Origin: Crotophaga sulcirostris
Taxonomy: Eukaryota > Chordata > Aves > Cuculiformes > Crotophagidae
Direction: 5' to 3'
DNA length: 64,000 nt
Assembly: GCA_013397455.1 (NCBI GenBank)
Contig: VYZB01000119.1
Span: 2,196,672-2,260,671, forward strand
The number at the start of each line of letters is the position of its first letter. Position 1 is the stretch's first letter. The position numbers were made by a program, and so were the translations under genes. Below, in pieces: positions 41,243-53,367 of this stretch. The notes under the pieces are model-generated. The model was not told the origin of the DNA. It did no database searches and was given only the letters and a program-made list of their open reading frames with translations.

Positions 41243-42572
41243 AGAGCGCCCTTAATTTCTCTCATTACTTTGGTAGATAACTAGAACTTGTTAGTTCTAA
41301 AAGATACTCTCTAAAATATAGATATGTTTTTAGCTGGGTTCCAGCATAGATCTAAGCCACCAAGTAATAAAGTTTATATGCATTTTAGGACTCAAGAGTG
41401 AGTTACAACTTTACGCAGACAGCTGTTGTGACTGATGTGACTCAGATATAGAAGAATAGTGGTATCAAAAATAGATTGGTTTTTGTGCAAATAGTATTTT
41501 GATATGGTTTAGGCCTGTAGCTATTTTACAACAAAGTTAAAAAAAAACAACAAAGTTATCCAAATGTGAATAGGTTTCTTAATACTTACCTTAAGGCAGA
41601 GAGTAAGAAAGTTCATTTTTAGCACTACTTTACGTATTGTGTGTTTTTACTATATTATAAATTAAAATTATGTAAATACACCTACAGCCTTCGACTTTAT
41701 TGCTTTTTTATGTACTACACTAAATAAGCAGAGTATTTGTATTAGAAATACTTAGTTTAAAAGGAACCCAAAGGTGAGAGTGGAAGCTAGATATCTTCAT
41801 CTTAATGGTAGTGTCTCATTTCTAAGGGAGATTTTGCTCCCTTTACACTCACAGTGAGCAATTCATTTCTCAGAGTCAATAGTCCTGGGATAATTCAGTG
41901 TGAGCAAAGGGGGTAGAAAGTAATTCTTAGTATTTCTTGGCAAAAGTTTGTTCTTTTTTTCAGTCTTTATTTTTAAAGCCACCATTTTTTAATAACAATG
42001 GGAGATAATCCATATTGTGGGGGCTGCAGCATATTTATAAATGTAACTGCTTTTGTTACCAGGGAACCTGTCTGAGTCAGCTAAGCTTAGCATTTCAGCA
42101 GCTTGTTCTTTCCTTGCATTCCAGTTGCTCTCCATCTGATTTTAGGCACCCAATGACCTAATGTACTTTATTGAAACAGGAACAGTTTGTAACTGTTTTC
42201 TTTAAGTTTTGATAACCGTACTAAATTTCTGCATTTCATGTATGCTCCAGGACAGCAGAAAGAGACGTATGTTCTGTGTTTTACTAAAATGAGAAATACT
42301 GGTATTTCTACTCAGCGGCAGTATCTGGTCATGCATCAAGGGTACAGATCAAACACATTAGGAGGGTAGAACCAAGGGACCTTTGCTGAATTTGGCAGAT
42401 TCGAAATATCTCTAAATTTATATAACACCTTCTTTATCACATCCTATCACCAGCCTAAACCAGAGGTATAGTTCAGTGCTGATCCTCTTCACCACTTTTC
42501 TTTTCCAAAACACAAATATTCAGTACTTGAACAGCAAAATACTGTGTCTTGCTCACAATAACACAATCAGTG

Positions 42573-42944
42573 CTCAATTGCTCTCTACAACTACCTAAAA
42601 GGAGGTTGCAGTCAGGCAGGGGTTGGTCTCTTCTCTCAGGTGACCAGTGACAGAACTAGAGGACACGGACTCAAGCTTCATCAGGGAAAGTTTAGGCTTG
42701 ATATTAGGAACAAGTTCTTCACTGAAAGGGTGATTGGCCATTGGAATGCGCTGCCCAGGGAGGTGGGGGAGTCGCCAACCCTGGAGATGTTTAAGAGGAG
42801 ATTGGATGAGGCACTCAGTGCCATGGTTTAGATGATGGGTTGGTGTTAGTGTGGTGGTGTTGGTGTTAGCGTTAGGTTATAGGTTGGACTTGATGATCTC
42901 GGAGGTCCTTTCCAACCTTGTAATACTGTGATATTGAATATTAA
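42573..42944 (+). mobile_element. CR1 LINE, 5'-truncated, intact ORF2 C-terminus
   Basis: This is the best-preserved CR1 in the window. From 42577 the ORF2 frame is open for 84 codons to a TAG at 42829-42831, reading [48 protein letters not shown] and [11 protein letters not shown]. These are the C-terminal residues that follow the reverse transcriptase in CR1 ORF2. The 3' UTR (42832-42944) contains a GTTGGTGTTAG-type stretch, GGTTATAGGTTGGACTTGAT and TCCTTTCCAACCTTGTAATA, and ends with TACTGTGATATTGA. The 5' end is truncated about 30 bases further upstream than in the 12.7-kb copy, so the two insertions are independent. It cannot move, as the endonuclease and most of the RT are absent. Confidence 0.93.
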
Positions 42945-43394
42945 ATTTCTGCTACTTTCCTTAGCAAATATGCTCCATGGGTATCTTTGTTGACGAGACT
43001 GCTGAGCCTGGCCAGGATTCCATCAGTTTTGCTGCTCTCCATTCTCCTGGATTTGGTCACAGGTTACATGAGAGGTCATTCCTGCCTCTCACTGGCAGAG
43101 CCAGTATACAGTGTTCATCAGAACTTAGAGGCAATCTGTTACTTTGCACAGACATTTGCGTCTCTGTTAACTATTTCTAAATGCTGCTGTTCTCTCACCT
43201 GTGGCTGCATCTACAGTGACTTCTGGATTTCACCCTTGCTGACTCTTCCTGAATCATAAGGTCTATTCTTCATCATCCACAGTTGCCTATATCAAAACCC
43301 GAATCCTCAAGTGCATCTCATCCAGGAATCAAGTCTTCATAGTAATATGAGACTATCAGAAAGAATATGGGACAAACTGTCTTACTCGAATGGC

Positions 43395-43424
43395 AAAAAA
43401 AAAAAAGAGTGAGAGAGAGAAATG
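43395..43424. repeat. A-run followed by GA-rich tract
   Basis: Twelve A residues run into GAGTGAGAGAGAGAAA. It could be the decayed tail of a retroposed sequence, but nothing recognisable lies upstream, so it is annotated as a simple repeat only. Confidence 0.65.
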
Positions 43425-44626
43425 CAATGTAATACAGAAATTTTAGAATACTACTTCCCTTAAGATTTTTACTTATTTCTTTCTCAGGATTACACTGGTA
43501 TCCTGAAATATACAATACCAGTCTTAGTATTCAGCTATTTTAATCTATCAGTTTAAAAATATTTCAGTCATGCATAGAGATTATTTAACTTTACTTTGAA
43601 GCTCCTCTCTAGCAGACTAGACATTTACCAGATATCTGCAATATGAAGAATATTGCTTAAATATAGCCCAAATTCATGCATTTTCAATTCTTGGATAGCA
43701 CCTGCAGGCAATATTCCTTTAAAATATGCATATAATAGGTTTATATATAGACTAGCAGGCATATTTATGTGAATACTATTCCTGTGTGAAATCAGCTGAA
43801 CGATCTTGTGTGTATTGCTAATATAGGGAGATAGAAGACTGAAAAGAAAAATCACATACTTATCCATCACAGAGTTTTCCCAGAAGCCTTTTTGTTTGAT
43901 GGGATCCAGGGAAGAGAGCTGATTTCTGCAGACTGAGACACTAAAGTGATAATCAAACATTCCAGGTTAGGTAACCACATGACAAATATTAAGTATTTTA
44001 AAAAGGCAATGATATAAAAGCTGGATAAGCTTTTTGAATCCATTTCAGACAATATTATTGCCAGGAATCTACTCGTGGTAGTTTGCTGACAAATAATACC
44101 CTCATACTAGTCAGCAGCTGATGCACGTGTTTCAATGGCTCCAGCTCAGATCTAGCCAACTTGGCCCATTTACCATTTGTGTTAAGGTTAATCTAAGACA
44201 CTTGGTTAGGCACTGGCAAGGCCAAGGCCCTGACAGATGCAGCCTCTGTGTTTTTTCTACAGAAGTCGTTACTTGTAGTGATGGCACACAAAAAACAACA
44301 GTAATTTTAATGGCTAAAGCAACATGTGTCAGAGTTCTCTGATTATTCAGAGTGTACTTGAGTTTTGAAGGCTTCAAAGTCAAGATCCTTGCTATAAGAA
44401 AGGAAGTTAGTTAATCAAATAATTTGCTCTGGATCTCAGCCAGTCAGAAGCTTCAGCAAATGCTATTTTATCTGCTTGCTTTTGTCTCAAGCTGAATACG
44501 AAAACCTGAGGCACTCATTTGAACATCATCATATTTTATATTAACTATAGGATCAAGCCCAGGTAACTCACTGTCAGTTTTTACTTAGGTCTTTGTTCTC
44601 AATGCTCCTCTTGTTCTACTGTCTAG

Positions 44627-44649
44627 CTTTAATTGCATGGCAATTAAAG
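44627..44649. repeat. Perfect 10-bp inverted repeat
   Basis: CTTTAATTGC (44627-44636) and GCAATTAAAG (44640-44649) are perfectly complementary around an ATG spacer. The two TAATTGC/GCAATTA halves look like homeodomain-type half-sites, but no use is shown. Confidence 0.55.
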
Positions 44650-46459
44650 GTTTCAATCAGAACTAGGTCAAGGAAAACGTTTCTATTTGCCATCTGTCAA
44701 GACCCAGAAGTTATTAATCTCCCCCTTTTTAAACAGTTTTGCTAGGTGTTAAAAACTCAGATTTAAATAGCATTAATAGAGGTGTTTTACTCTAGGCCTC
44801 TTATAGCACTTTTAAATATTTTACGTATCTTCAGCAGTAGACCTAGCTAGAATCTGCTGAACTTCACGATTTCTCCTTAAATTTTCTGGTCACTCTTGTC
44901 CTTGGTATGCCTTTTATTAAGAATGAAAATGGCAGCACCTACAAAAGCACTGAAATCTTCTGCTTTTTTGCCCCCTCCTCTCACAGTTTCTCTTACTTTA
45001 ACTGGGAAATATCTAGCAAATATCACCTCCTGGCCATGTCCTTTGTCTGGGGAAGGATCCTGAGACCTTTGTAGCACACAAGGAATAGTGAGCTGTGTGT
45101 TTGGATGATGAATACAAATAACATTAGGGCTTTTATGACTGGCTACCTGTTCTAAGCAAAGTAAACCATTTTAACATCTAGAGAAACTAAAGTAATATGG
45201 AACAAAATCTCAGCAATGATAGGTTGCCTGGCCTCTGTGAATCCTCTGACACAAACATGTACGGGCAGTTTCTAGTAGTTTTGTAAGAGCAGAAAAAAAA
45301 TTTGCTTTCAAAAACAACAGATGAGAGTTGATGAACACTTTTCTTTGCTTGTAATAAGAAAAAAGTGCATGACTAAACCAAGCCTTCTTATTGCCCTGAG
45401 AGGTTTGTCTGTCTTAGAGAACAAACGCACATTTCCTTTGCTTTTATCGGAGCTGGCAAACTAAGCAAGGACTGCATGTCCTTCCATCTTCAGCTGAATG
45501 GAGACCCTGGACTCACAGCCATCACCCACAGGAACAGCATGGAAGATTTGGGAGCTGTCCTTCACCTCTCTGAGTTTCTGCTGTGTGACATCCCAGACCA
45601 TGTTGAACAGACCAGGGATACAAGTACTTTTACAACTGGCTTTCAAAGCTGGCATCGTTCATCACGAGAACAGCGGTGCACTTATGCTCTGGAGAATAAC
45701 TAGGTCAATTCAAGGAAATGGGCTAAAAGTCTCTTGCACATTTGCTGGTTAATCTCTAGACCAGCACCTGAGATTTTTCTCTGTAATGTACAGGCTGAAT
45801 CATTTTCCTACAGCAAAAACACCCTTAGTGTTCGAGAACAATCTCAAGCTGCTAAGAAAAGGACTGATACTCTGTTCTTCTTTTTATTGTTAAAAACCTT
45901 TCAAATGCTAACAGTAGATGTTAATTAACATGGCAATCAGAGTCATTTGTAGGTAATTTTGTGCCAGACGTTCTTGTCGCAGTTTTTTAAAGTTTATATA
46001 CTATCTCTACTTTACAAGTGTGTACTATTGAATGGAGTCTCTTGAAAGAGTCAAAGATTTTTGAAGGATCATCTCGCTGTACTGTGACAGCCCATGTCAA
46101 TATTGATTGCACCTCACTTGTTTCTTGGGACCAATCATATGAGGAAAACTCAGTTGTATTGCTTATTTTAAATATATAGGTTATGATCACCCACCAAACC
46201 GGGTGGTAGATGTGGGAGAAGGACTACGTAGATAATGACTGGTGGTGAAAATATTTTCTCTTGGCTCTGAAGAGAATGCATGACAGACCTTTAGGTAGAC
46301 ACCAGTGAAGGCTGCCTGGCATGGGAAGTATCCAGTATATAATAGTCCATTTTCACTTGTGTGTTCTGTTTCTATTAGAAAATTAAAATTCCAATTTTTA
46401 CTTTAGGACAAAGAAAGCACCGGAGCTACTCTTGAAAGCTGGCTGTCAATGGGCTTTTG

Positions 46460-47044
46460 ATGCAAATGAATTCATATAGTTTATCTCTTCTTATCTCAAG
46501 AGAACTATTGAAGCAGATTTCAACTCTGTAAATGAAATTGGCATATTTGCATACCCTTTTGCTGTATTTTTAAAAGGCTGTGCATGAAATTATGCACCTT
46601 CCCAGTGTCTGAAGACTTAGAGTCCTGACTGGCTTCCCTTGCTGTAAAATGTAAATAAACTAAAAAAAAAAAGCTTGATGTATGTCAGCAAGCCTTCTGG
46701 CTAACAGCTTTTAAATCAATAATAAAGAAACCTACAAATAAAAACATGTAATAACCTCTACAAATTCTATGGATGTGCCCTGCAGTCTGTGAATGTTGGG
46801 TTAAAATTTACAATGATCCTACTTTGTAGTATGTGTGAGTATTGGAATTTTCATTTAAAACAATGGATTTCATAACAAACAACTCTAGAGCTTAATACTA
46901 GTATTTCTTTATTGCATTGATTTTCAGAGTTCCTTTTAAACTGATCAGTTAAATTCAAGCACAAAATGAATGAACATGAATTACTGTTCATTCCCAAAAT
47001 GCTGGCCACTGTAGCTGATCAAAATTTGCAAATTTAATTTGCAT
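46460..47044. promoter_or_regulatory. Three POU octamer motifs, possible regulatory site
   Basis: ATGCAAAT at 46460-46467, ATTTGCAT at 46545-46552 and ATTTGCAT at 47037-47044 match the consensus octamer of POU-domain factors. In DNA this AT-rich a few such 8-mers are expected by chance over 64 kb, and others occur elsewhere (5623, 29886). Clustering within 600 bp is only mildly suggestive, and no promoter is evident. Confidence 0.15.
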
Positions 47045-48052
47045 GCAACCAATTGTCTGTAGTTGGAAGAAGAAGAAAATGGAGTATGTAAAACTAGCCA
47101 GTCAATGGTCCAGTGGTTGTTGCAAGGTGTTGGGTTTATGGGAGCCTGGAGGGCGTCGCTGCTGGGCTGCTGTCCTGATCTGTCCTAACTGTGCTCTGCT
47201 GGCTGGGGTGGAGCAGCATCCACAGCCTCCCCTCTGCAGGCAGAGCTCTATCCAATACTCACTGACCTGGAAGAGTCAAACAAGAGAGACTTCAGACCCG
47301 GGACGTTAGGATATTCATCCAGACTTTTAAGGGATTTGAATCAGGTCTTCAGTATTCAGCTGAAATGCTGGAACTGGTGAATTACTGGATATAAGAGACA
47401 AGAAGTGGTTGGTAACTCCTGTAGTGCCTCATTTCCTTTGTTTATTTTATAATGGCTTGATATGAAATGAAACTTTCCCGGCAAACTTTTTCCCTGAGCT
47501 TGGTGTGGCAAATACATTTTAAAATTCAGTTCTGATGAAATAGCTGCAAGTCTTCTCAGATATTTTGGTACAATAGCCCTACAGAAACACAATTCATTCA
47601 CTGGCAGCTGAGATAAATGAACAAACCTATTCCATGTCACGTATTTCATATATTTTGAACTCTAGAGAACCATGCAGACAGATCATCCTAAGCAACAGGA
47701 AGAGCAGCTTCAATCCTCATCGTGTCTTGAGAGGGATTTATAGCACTAATATCTCAGTTCCACAGGCACTGAATCTGATGTTCCTTTGGGCTTTGCCCTC
47801 CCTCTTGGCAGTGGCTCCCGTTCCTTAAAGGGACCTTGGTAAGGAGATCAGATGACCTTATTCTTTAGAATAAGGCCTTTTCTCCTGCAGAATATACCCA
47901 GGATATTAGGATCAGTGTGTTCACATCTTTTAAGATGGGGCTTTTGGGTACAAATAGTTCTCTGTTCTTTTAAATTGCTTTGCAGAAATTTCTCATTACA
48001 TATGGTGCATTAACTTCCCAAGATGTATGCATCTGCAAATGAAAAGGGAAGT

Positions 48053-48183
48053 TTTTGAAACTGGACACCCCGTTTTACAAAGTTGACTTGGTTTGTTAAA
48101 ATATTTAAATTTTTTTAAAAAAATCTTTCCATTAAAACAAAACCAAGTCAATTTACTTACATTTTGAGGGGTCAGATTTCAAC
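48053..48183. mobile_element. 131-bp imperfect palindrome, probable old DNA element
   Basis: The two halves are reverse complements with scattered mismatches and small indels. TTTTGAAA..CTGGACACCCCGTT (from 48053) faces CCCTCAAAATG..GTCAGATTTCAAC (to 48183). TTGACTTGGTTTGTT (48083-48097) faces ATTAAAACAAAACCAAGTCAAT (48131-48152). The centre is a T-run meeting an A-run (48110-48123). Arms are about 65 bases each, with almost no loop. No open frame is present. This shape is typical of old non-autonomous palindromic DNA transposons and of the ancient conserved palindromic repeats known from vertebrates. I cannot assign a named family, and no target-site duplication is clear. Confidence 0.6.
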
Positions 48184-50497
48184 AGAAATTAATTGTGCTT
48201 AGGCTAGGTTAGGTTTTCATTAGTAATGACTTAATTGATATTCATTGCTCATTACAGTTAAGTAATTTCAGGCTAACTGTGCAAATACTGAATTTTAGTG
48301 AGCTCTTGTAAAAGCTGAATTGATCACAAATATGTAAGGTCTTTCCAATAAAATGGAAGATATTTGCCCTGTTGTAGTTCATACTCAGGAAAACTCTTTG
48401 CAAAACTTGATTGTCTTGGGATGCAATTTTGCCAGCCTAGGCGTTGATATGCTTGAAAGTGCTGTGCTATATGAAGTGAGATAGAATAGAGAGGTCAGAA
48501 ATCACAATAGTAATGGAACTAATCCTGATTAAAACAAATTTTATCTACAACAACAGTATTTATGGAGAAAATATTGGAGCTATATCATAATTGCAACTAT
48601 AGGAGCTGAATACAGAAATGACTTTAACTCGGTTAATTTCATTTTATGTTGTATTCTGTAAAGATCTACCATCCACTCCTGTATTTCACATTTGGTCAAA
48701 GAATTTAGCGCGAGGCAGAACACCTAAAGGACTGACCGGAAAGTACTAGGGACCTCCTCACGTAGATTTAAATTAGTGGATAATGAGAGTGATGCTAGGG
48801 CAACCGATCAGACAAACCCCCTACAACAGACGAGAGAATATCAGGTAAGGTATAGAAGGTAAGGCCTTCAGAGGAGCTGAGTGGCTTCACTGGGGTGGTG
48901 TACCTTCACAGGTAGTTAGTGGTCCAGCCAGCCGTAAGGACGATGCTTTTATTTATGAGCAGAAGCAAGAACTATGCCCATAAATCACTGTGTGAGATGT
49001 AACTCTAAAGTACATGCTAACAAGCACAAATAAGAAAAACTGCCCAGAAGCACGGAACTCGGCACTATGTAATTTAACACAAAGCTGTGCTATGATTTAA
49101 GAGTCTCTGCCACTGTTGCCTTAATAATCCCTAAATCACATGCTGCAATAAAAAAAAAATCACTTCCACCCCCAATATATAGATCTCTGTTGAACACAAA
49201 GGTTATTTAACTCTTTTGTGCCAAGCGGAGCTTGTAAAGCCAACAAACCAGCAGAGGAGACTTAAGAGGACTCTGAAGGAACAGTGCAATGGGTAAATCT
49301 CATATTCTGTGTCCTGCTTGGACTACCTGTTTCCACACAATATTCTTGCCTTAGATAACCTTCTGTTCTAGTAACTGCCCTCATGAAATTGTCTTGACAG
49401 ACAAGAACATTTATGGTCAGAAAACATTTTAAATGGATAAGTGCATCAACGAAGTTTTATTTCTCTATTTTTTTGGCCTATAGGCAATGAGCTTCTCATG
49501 AGATTATTCAGAATAGTATTACTGGAAAATTAGCAAAGACCAGAAATCCTTGAGTTGAGCTATTTTGCACAGGAATGACTTTCAGCCACAAGTTTAAAAG
49601 TCTACATGAAAAGGACTTGCCAACAAGCAACCTTTACAGAAGAACAACTTGAAAACAAGTTAACATTAAGGGGAAGGATAAATCATGTCTAGAGAGAGTT
49701 ATTATGGATTACACTCAAAGTACTAAACTCTGGTAACTAAAATAAAGACAAAATATTTTCTTCAGTCTTTGTTATACATTGACTGAGTTCAGAGTTTGGC
49801 AATTAGAGGTGCTGAAGGACTTTTCTGTAGAGCACCAGTGGTTTGAGGTTTTTCTTGAAACAGGACCCGCTGAGAGACACTACATCTGAGATAAGCTACT
49901 AGCTTTGAAAGATGGATTCAACATTATATATTTAATATAGGTAATGAAACCTGCTGTGACTCGCAGGGCAGTGTCCTCATGGTTTCTCTTCTCTCTTCCT
50001 GCTAATCAAAGTAGCAGTAACAGAGTGAGTATTAAAGGTTATTCCTTGAGCCTAAATATTTGAGATGCAGAACTGACTAGGCTCTAATGTCCAACAATGA
50101 AACTTACAAATGCATGCTCTTCTACTTTCTTATCACTTCATAGTAGTAGAAAGCAAGTAATTATATTAATAGACTTTTTTTTTTTTTGGCACAGCTGAAA
50201 CTACAAGTCAAAGAGTGGAGTACAGGACACAGATATACAATTCCCTATGCTGGCTCGAGAAAACAAGGAGGAAAATGTGATAAACTGAGTAAGAAGACAA
50301 TTCCTTGGACCCTTTGGATGTCCAAAGATAGACAAAAAATATAACACAAACAGAATTGAAGTCCTACAGGTAGATTATAAAAAAGCTGGCTGATCATAGT
50401 AGATAACCATCAAAGTGTGAGGCGAAATGGGTTTATGAGGAGAAGGTATAGGCACAAAGACTGGGGAACATAAGAAATAACTGTCAGGGGCAAAAGG

Positions 50498-50552
50498 TTT
50501 CTTTCCTTCTTTCTTTCTTTCCTTCCTTCCCTCCCTCCTTCCTTCCTTCCCT
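50498..50552. repeat. Pyrimidine microsatellite (CTTT/CCTT)n
   Basis: An uninterrupted pyrimidine tract of about 55 bases, mostly CTTT, CCTT and CCCT tetramers, with purines only on the other strand. It is long enough to be polymorphic in length and to permit a triplex in principle. A minus-strand frame through it (50375-50656) translates as an R/E/K-rich low-complexity run and is not a gene. Confidence 0.9.
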
Positions 50553-50996
50553 GCTAAAAAGTCAATGAGCAAAATTGTTATTTCATCTGATGGGAGCTTT
50601 GACTCTCCTGCTCTAAATTTCTTCCAGAGGAACAGAATGGTGGAGGGATCTTCCAATTATACCTGAAGGCCGTTGGGTTTGGAAAAGAGGAGAACACAGG
50701 ACAGAGGAAAGATTTCTCAATAGATTCATTAGTACAAAAGGACTTTTAAAGCTAGACATAAGATGACTTTGCAGCTAAATAAGGCACGTAATCTCACTTA
50801 AACTGCAACAATGGAAGAATTAAACTCCACAGATCTGGCAATCTGTCCTCTAATTGAAGAAAAAAAGAGCAGAAATTTCCATTGTCATGAAGGTGATCTA
50901 GGTTCAGCTGCTGACCTATTTTCATTCTCTCCTTGTTATGCTACTAAATACCAGGAAGTTATAACTACACTAAAATGAAGCATTGGATCAAAACCA

Positions 50997-51024
50997 TTTT
51001 TCAAAAGTAGTTTTTCAAAAGTAC
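50997..51024. repeat. Two-copy tandem duplication
   Basis: TTTTTCAAAAGTA and TTTTTCAAAAGTAC are repeated in direct succession with one extra base between them. It is a slippage product. Confidence 0.65.
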
Positions 51025-53345
51025 TTTTTTATAGTTGAGGAGGATATTTGATCATTTTGTGGAAATGTTCTATTTCCTTAGGTATTCAGCTTTTAAGAAA
51101 GGCCAGTAAAAAAGCACAGAGGTTACACAATGTTACAATGCTGGTGCTCATTCACAGTAATTGGAGATTTCTGAAAAGGAGAAATAATTTGTCTAAACCT
51201 ACAGACTCAGTAAAATGTCTGAAATTTCATCTTAGACTTGAAAGTATCTTAAGAGGAATAACTAGTGTGCACCTGAAATCATGCCCAGGTGATTTCCAGT
51301 AATTCTATTAGTTTAAATCCTACCCCAAGAGTCCAAAAGGAAATTTTAAGTGGAGTATTTTTTTAAACAAAGTTTTTAAGTAGATACCTAGAAATAGATG
51401 AGAAAACTGAAACAACTTTCTGGAGAAAAAGTAGAATAGTCTTTTTGGCTGCAGTAAGAAGATCATACATTTCAAAAATGAATCAAGCAAAATTAGATGG
51501 CTAAACTGGGTACACAGAAATTAAAAAAAAAGAATCTATATTTGTGTATAACCAGGCTAGAGCATCACTGGACATTTGGTTACAGTCTGCAGCAAGCTCG
51601 GGCTATGGGTGATACGTACACACATCCACTTCACCTGTATTCTAACACCTCACACACTACTGCATGTTACCATATTCCTTAAAGATAAACTGATACTTGT
51701 TCTAGAGATTCTACTATGATACAACAAATAAAAGAACAAAGAGATCCTTGCATTATTCAGCTTACTTATAGGTGAGCCCTGAGTTACTGTATAATTTGAC
51801 AGCCAATAGGGTTAGTTTAAAAATTTCACCAAAATAATACTTTCTTGAACATACGTTGACAAAATGTAATTACAGATGCCACACTCTGCTTTGTCAAATA
51901 CCTTTGAAACATTCATCTAGATTACAGCAGTGATCTCAAGTGAGATTGTAATAGCACTGAAATGAAAAGGAGAAGCCCATAAATCACTCAATTTGTGTCT
52001 TCAAATTATCTATCTCCTCACTAATGTGAAGGTGACAGTTGCCATCTGGTACAGAAGTACAAAGGTTTGTCAGTTAATACAAGCAGGTTTTTCAAGTATT
52101 TTAATTTAAAAAATATTATTTCAACTAATACTGAGGTTTAAGGCTATTCAGACTGTGGTTTTGGCATTGTGATAACAGAGAGACTGCACAAAATCAACAC
52201 CATCATTTTTATGCTACTGACCCTTCTGGGCTTCTTTTTCCTTTACTGCTTTGATTCCAACATTGAACCAAATAATGCAGGAGACGCTAATGAAAAAGAC
52301 TGAAAAACTTCAGAGGACTTGGGAATATGCATCTCTGGCCCTCAAAGAACAAATAGAGGTCTAATCCTAAAAGGATAGTGAGGTAGTCACTATATACATT
52401 CTCTTGGAAGAGACTGAAATTCAGGTAGCACTTCAAAGACAAAGTCATGCAAGACATTTCAGTTGTGAAAAAAAACTCTAATGAAGCAAAATCTGTGGGA
52501 TGAGGTGCAAACTGAAGAAGCAGAAAATGGGTTTGGTGCTAAATGCATTAAAGTTAGAAGAATCCTCAGCGGAATGCGGTTCTAAGAACCAATAAGCTCC
52601 ATCCTAATTAACTCCTAACTGACCTTTCTGGTTATTTGGTGCCCAGAATTAAATCCAATATTACAACATATCCCACTCTGTCACGTGATGTCTCTCCATA
52701 TCCTGTCTCAAATTACATTTGTCTTTCATGCTGCCATATCAATTACAAATGCAAATCTAATTTGCCGCTTGCCATCTCCAGCAGGTCTCTCCCAGCATTA
52801 GTACCTTCCAGTTCCTCACTGCTGTCTATTTAATTATGGATGATTTTTTCCTTTGGATTTATTAGGTTGGTGATTCAAAAACATCATTCAGGAGACAGAA
52901 CTAATACAGCCATTCAAATCCAGAAAGGTTGGAAATTAAAACAGACTCCCACATATCCCAAATAGGTTCAGAATAATTGTCCTGAATGAAGTAATTCTGT
53001 CTTCAGAAAAACTGATTTTTTGTTTGTCTGTTTCTTTTTAAAAGGAGAAGCACGAAGAATAACTGTGCACAGAGCAGAGAATCTGAGGAAAACTTTGGCC
53101 TTCATAGCGTCTGTGCTTTCCTCTGTGGGACAACTTCTGCACTGGCTTTACAAGGAGACTCGTTCCTGCACATAAACTTCTTTCATTGACTTGATGAGAG
53201 CTCTGGAAGTTGGCAAACCTTGGATTGGATCTGGCCAGAACTGCAGTTGTACCCTACTGTATTTAGGTGCAGGACCTAAGTCATGCTCTGGCCACTTGTG
53301 CACGTCGGAGTGTCCCTGTAAAGGGACCTACTCGGTTCGTGCTGG

Positions 53346-53367
53346 AGAAGAGGTGGAGAAGAGGTGG
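53346..53367. repeat. Two-copy tandem duplication, 11-bp unit
   Basis: AGAAGAGGTGG occurs twice without mismatch, within the small CpG-richer patch at 53303-53382. The surrounding 68-codon plus frame (53191-53397) is cysteine-rich but matches no family I know. Confidence 0.7.

Larger units (their letters stand above)
33613..42572. other. Non-coding DNA with a mildly GC-richer block
   Basis: About 9 kb without a supportable gene. The part from roughly 39650 to 41000 is richer in G and C than the rest and has longer open frames by consequence, including a startless minus frame at 39622-39975 (listed separately). Short tandem duplications lie at 39399-39425 (TCTCACTCAATCT-type unit) and 41219-41242 (ATGTTTTTAAAA twice), and a near-duplication of ACAACAAAGTTA flanks an A-run at 41529-41557. 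Confidence 0.6.
42945..48052. other. Non-coding DNA
   Basis: No supportable gene. A run of 12 A followed by a GA-rich stretch lies at 43395-43424. A perfect 10-bp inverted repeat is at 44627-44649, three POU octamers lie between 46460 and 47044, and a 9-bp perfect hairpin with a 2-base loop is at 47856-47875. Three overlapping short open frames occur at 45461-45752, in a stretch with few stops. A GC-richer patch is at about 47110-47250. Confidence 0.6.

Noticed and set aside
12743..42944. Possible LTR pair formed by the two similar sequences at 12.7 and 42.6 kb
   Set aside because: Both carry the CR1 ORF2 C-terminus and CR1 3' UTR, have different 5' truncation points and lack LTR ends. They are separate LINE insertions 30 kb apart.
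50375..50656. 93-codon minus frame with an R/E/K-rich segment
   Set aside because: The charged run is the translation of the pyrimidine microsatellite, not a protein domain.
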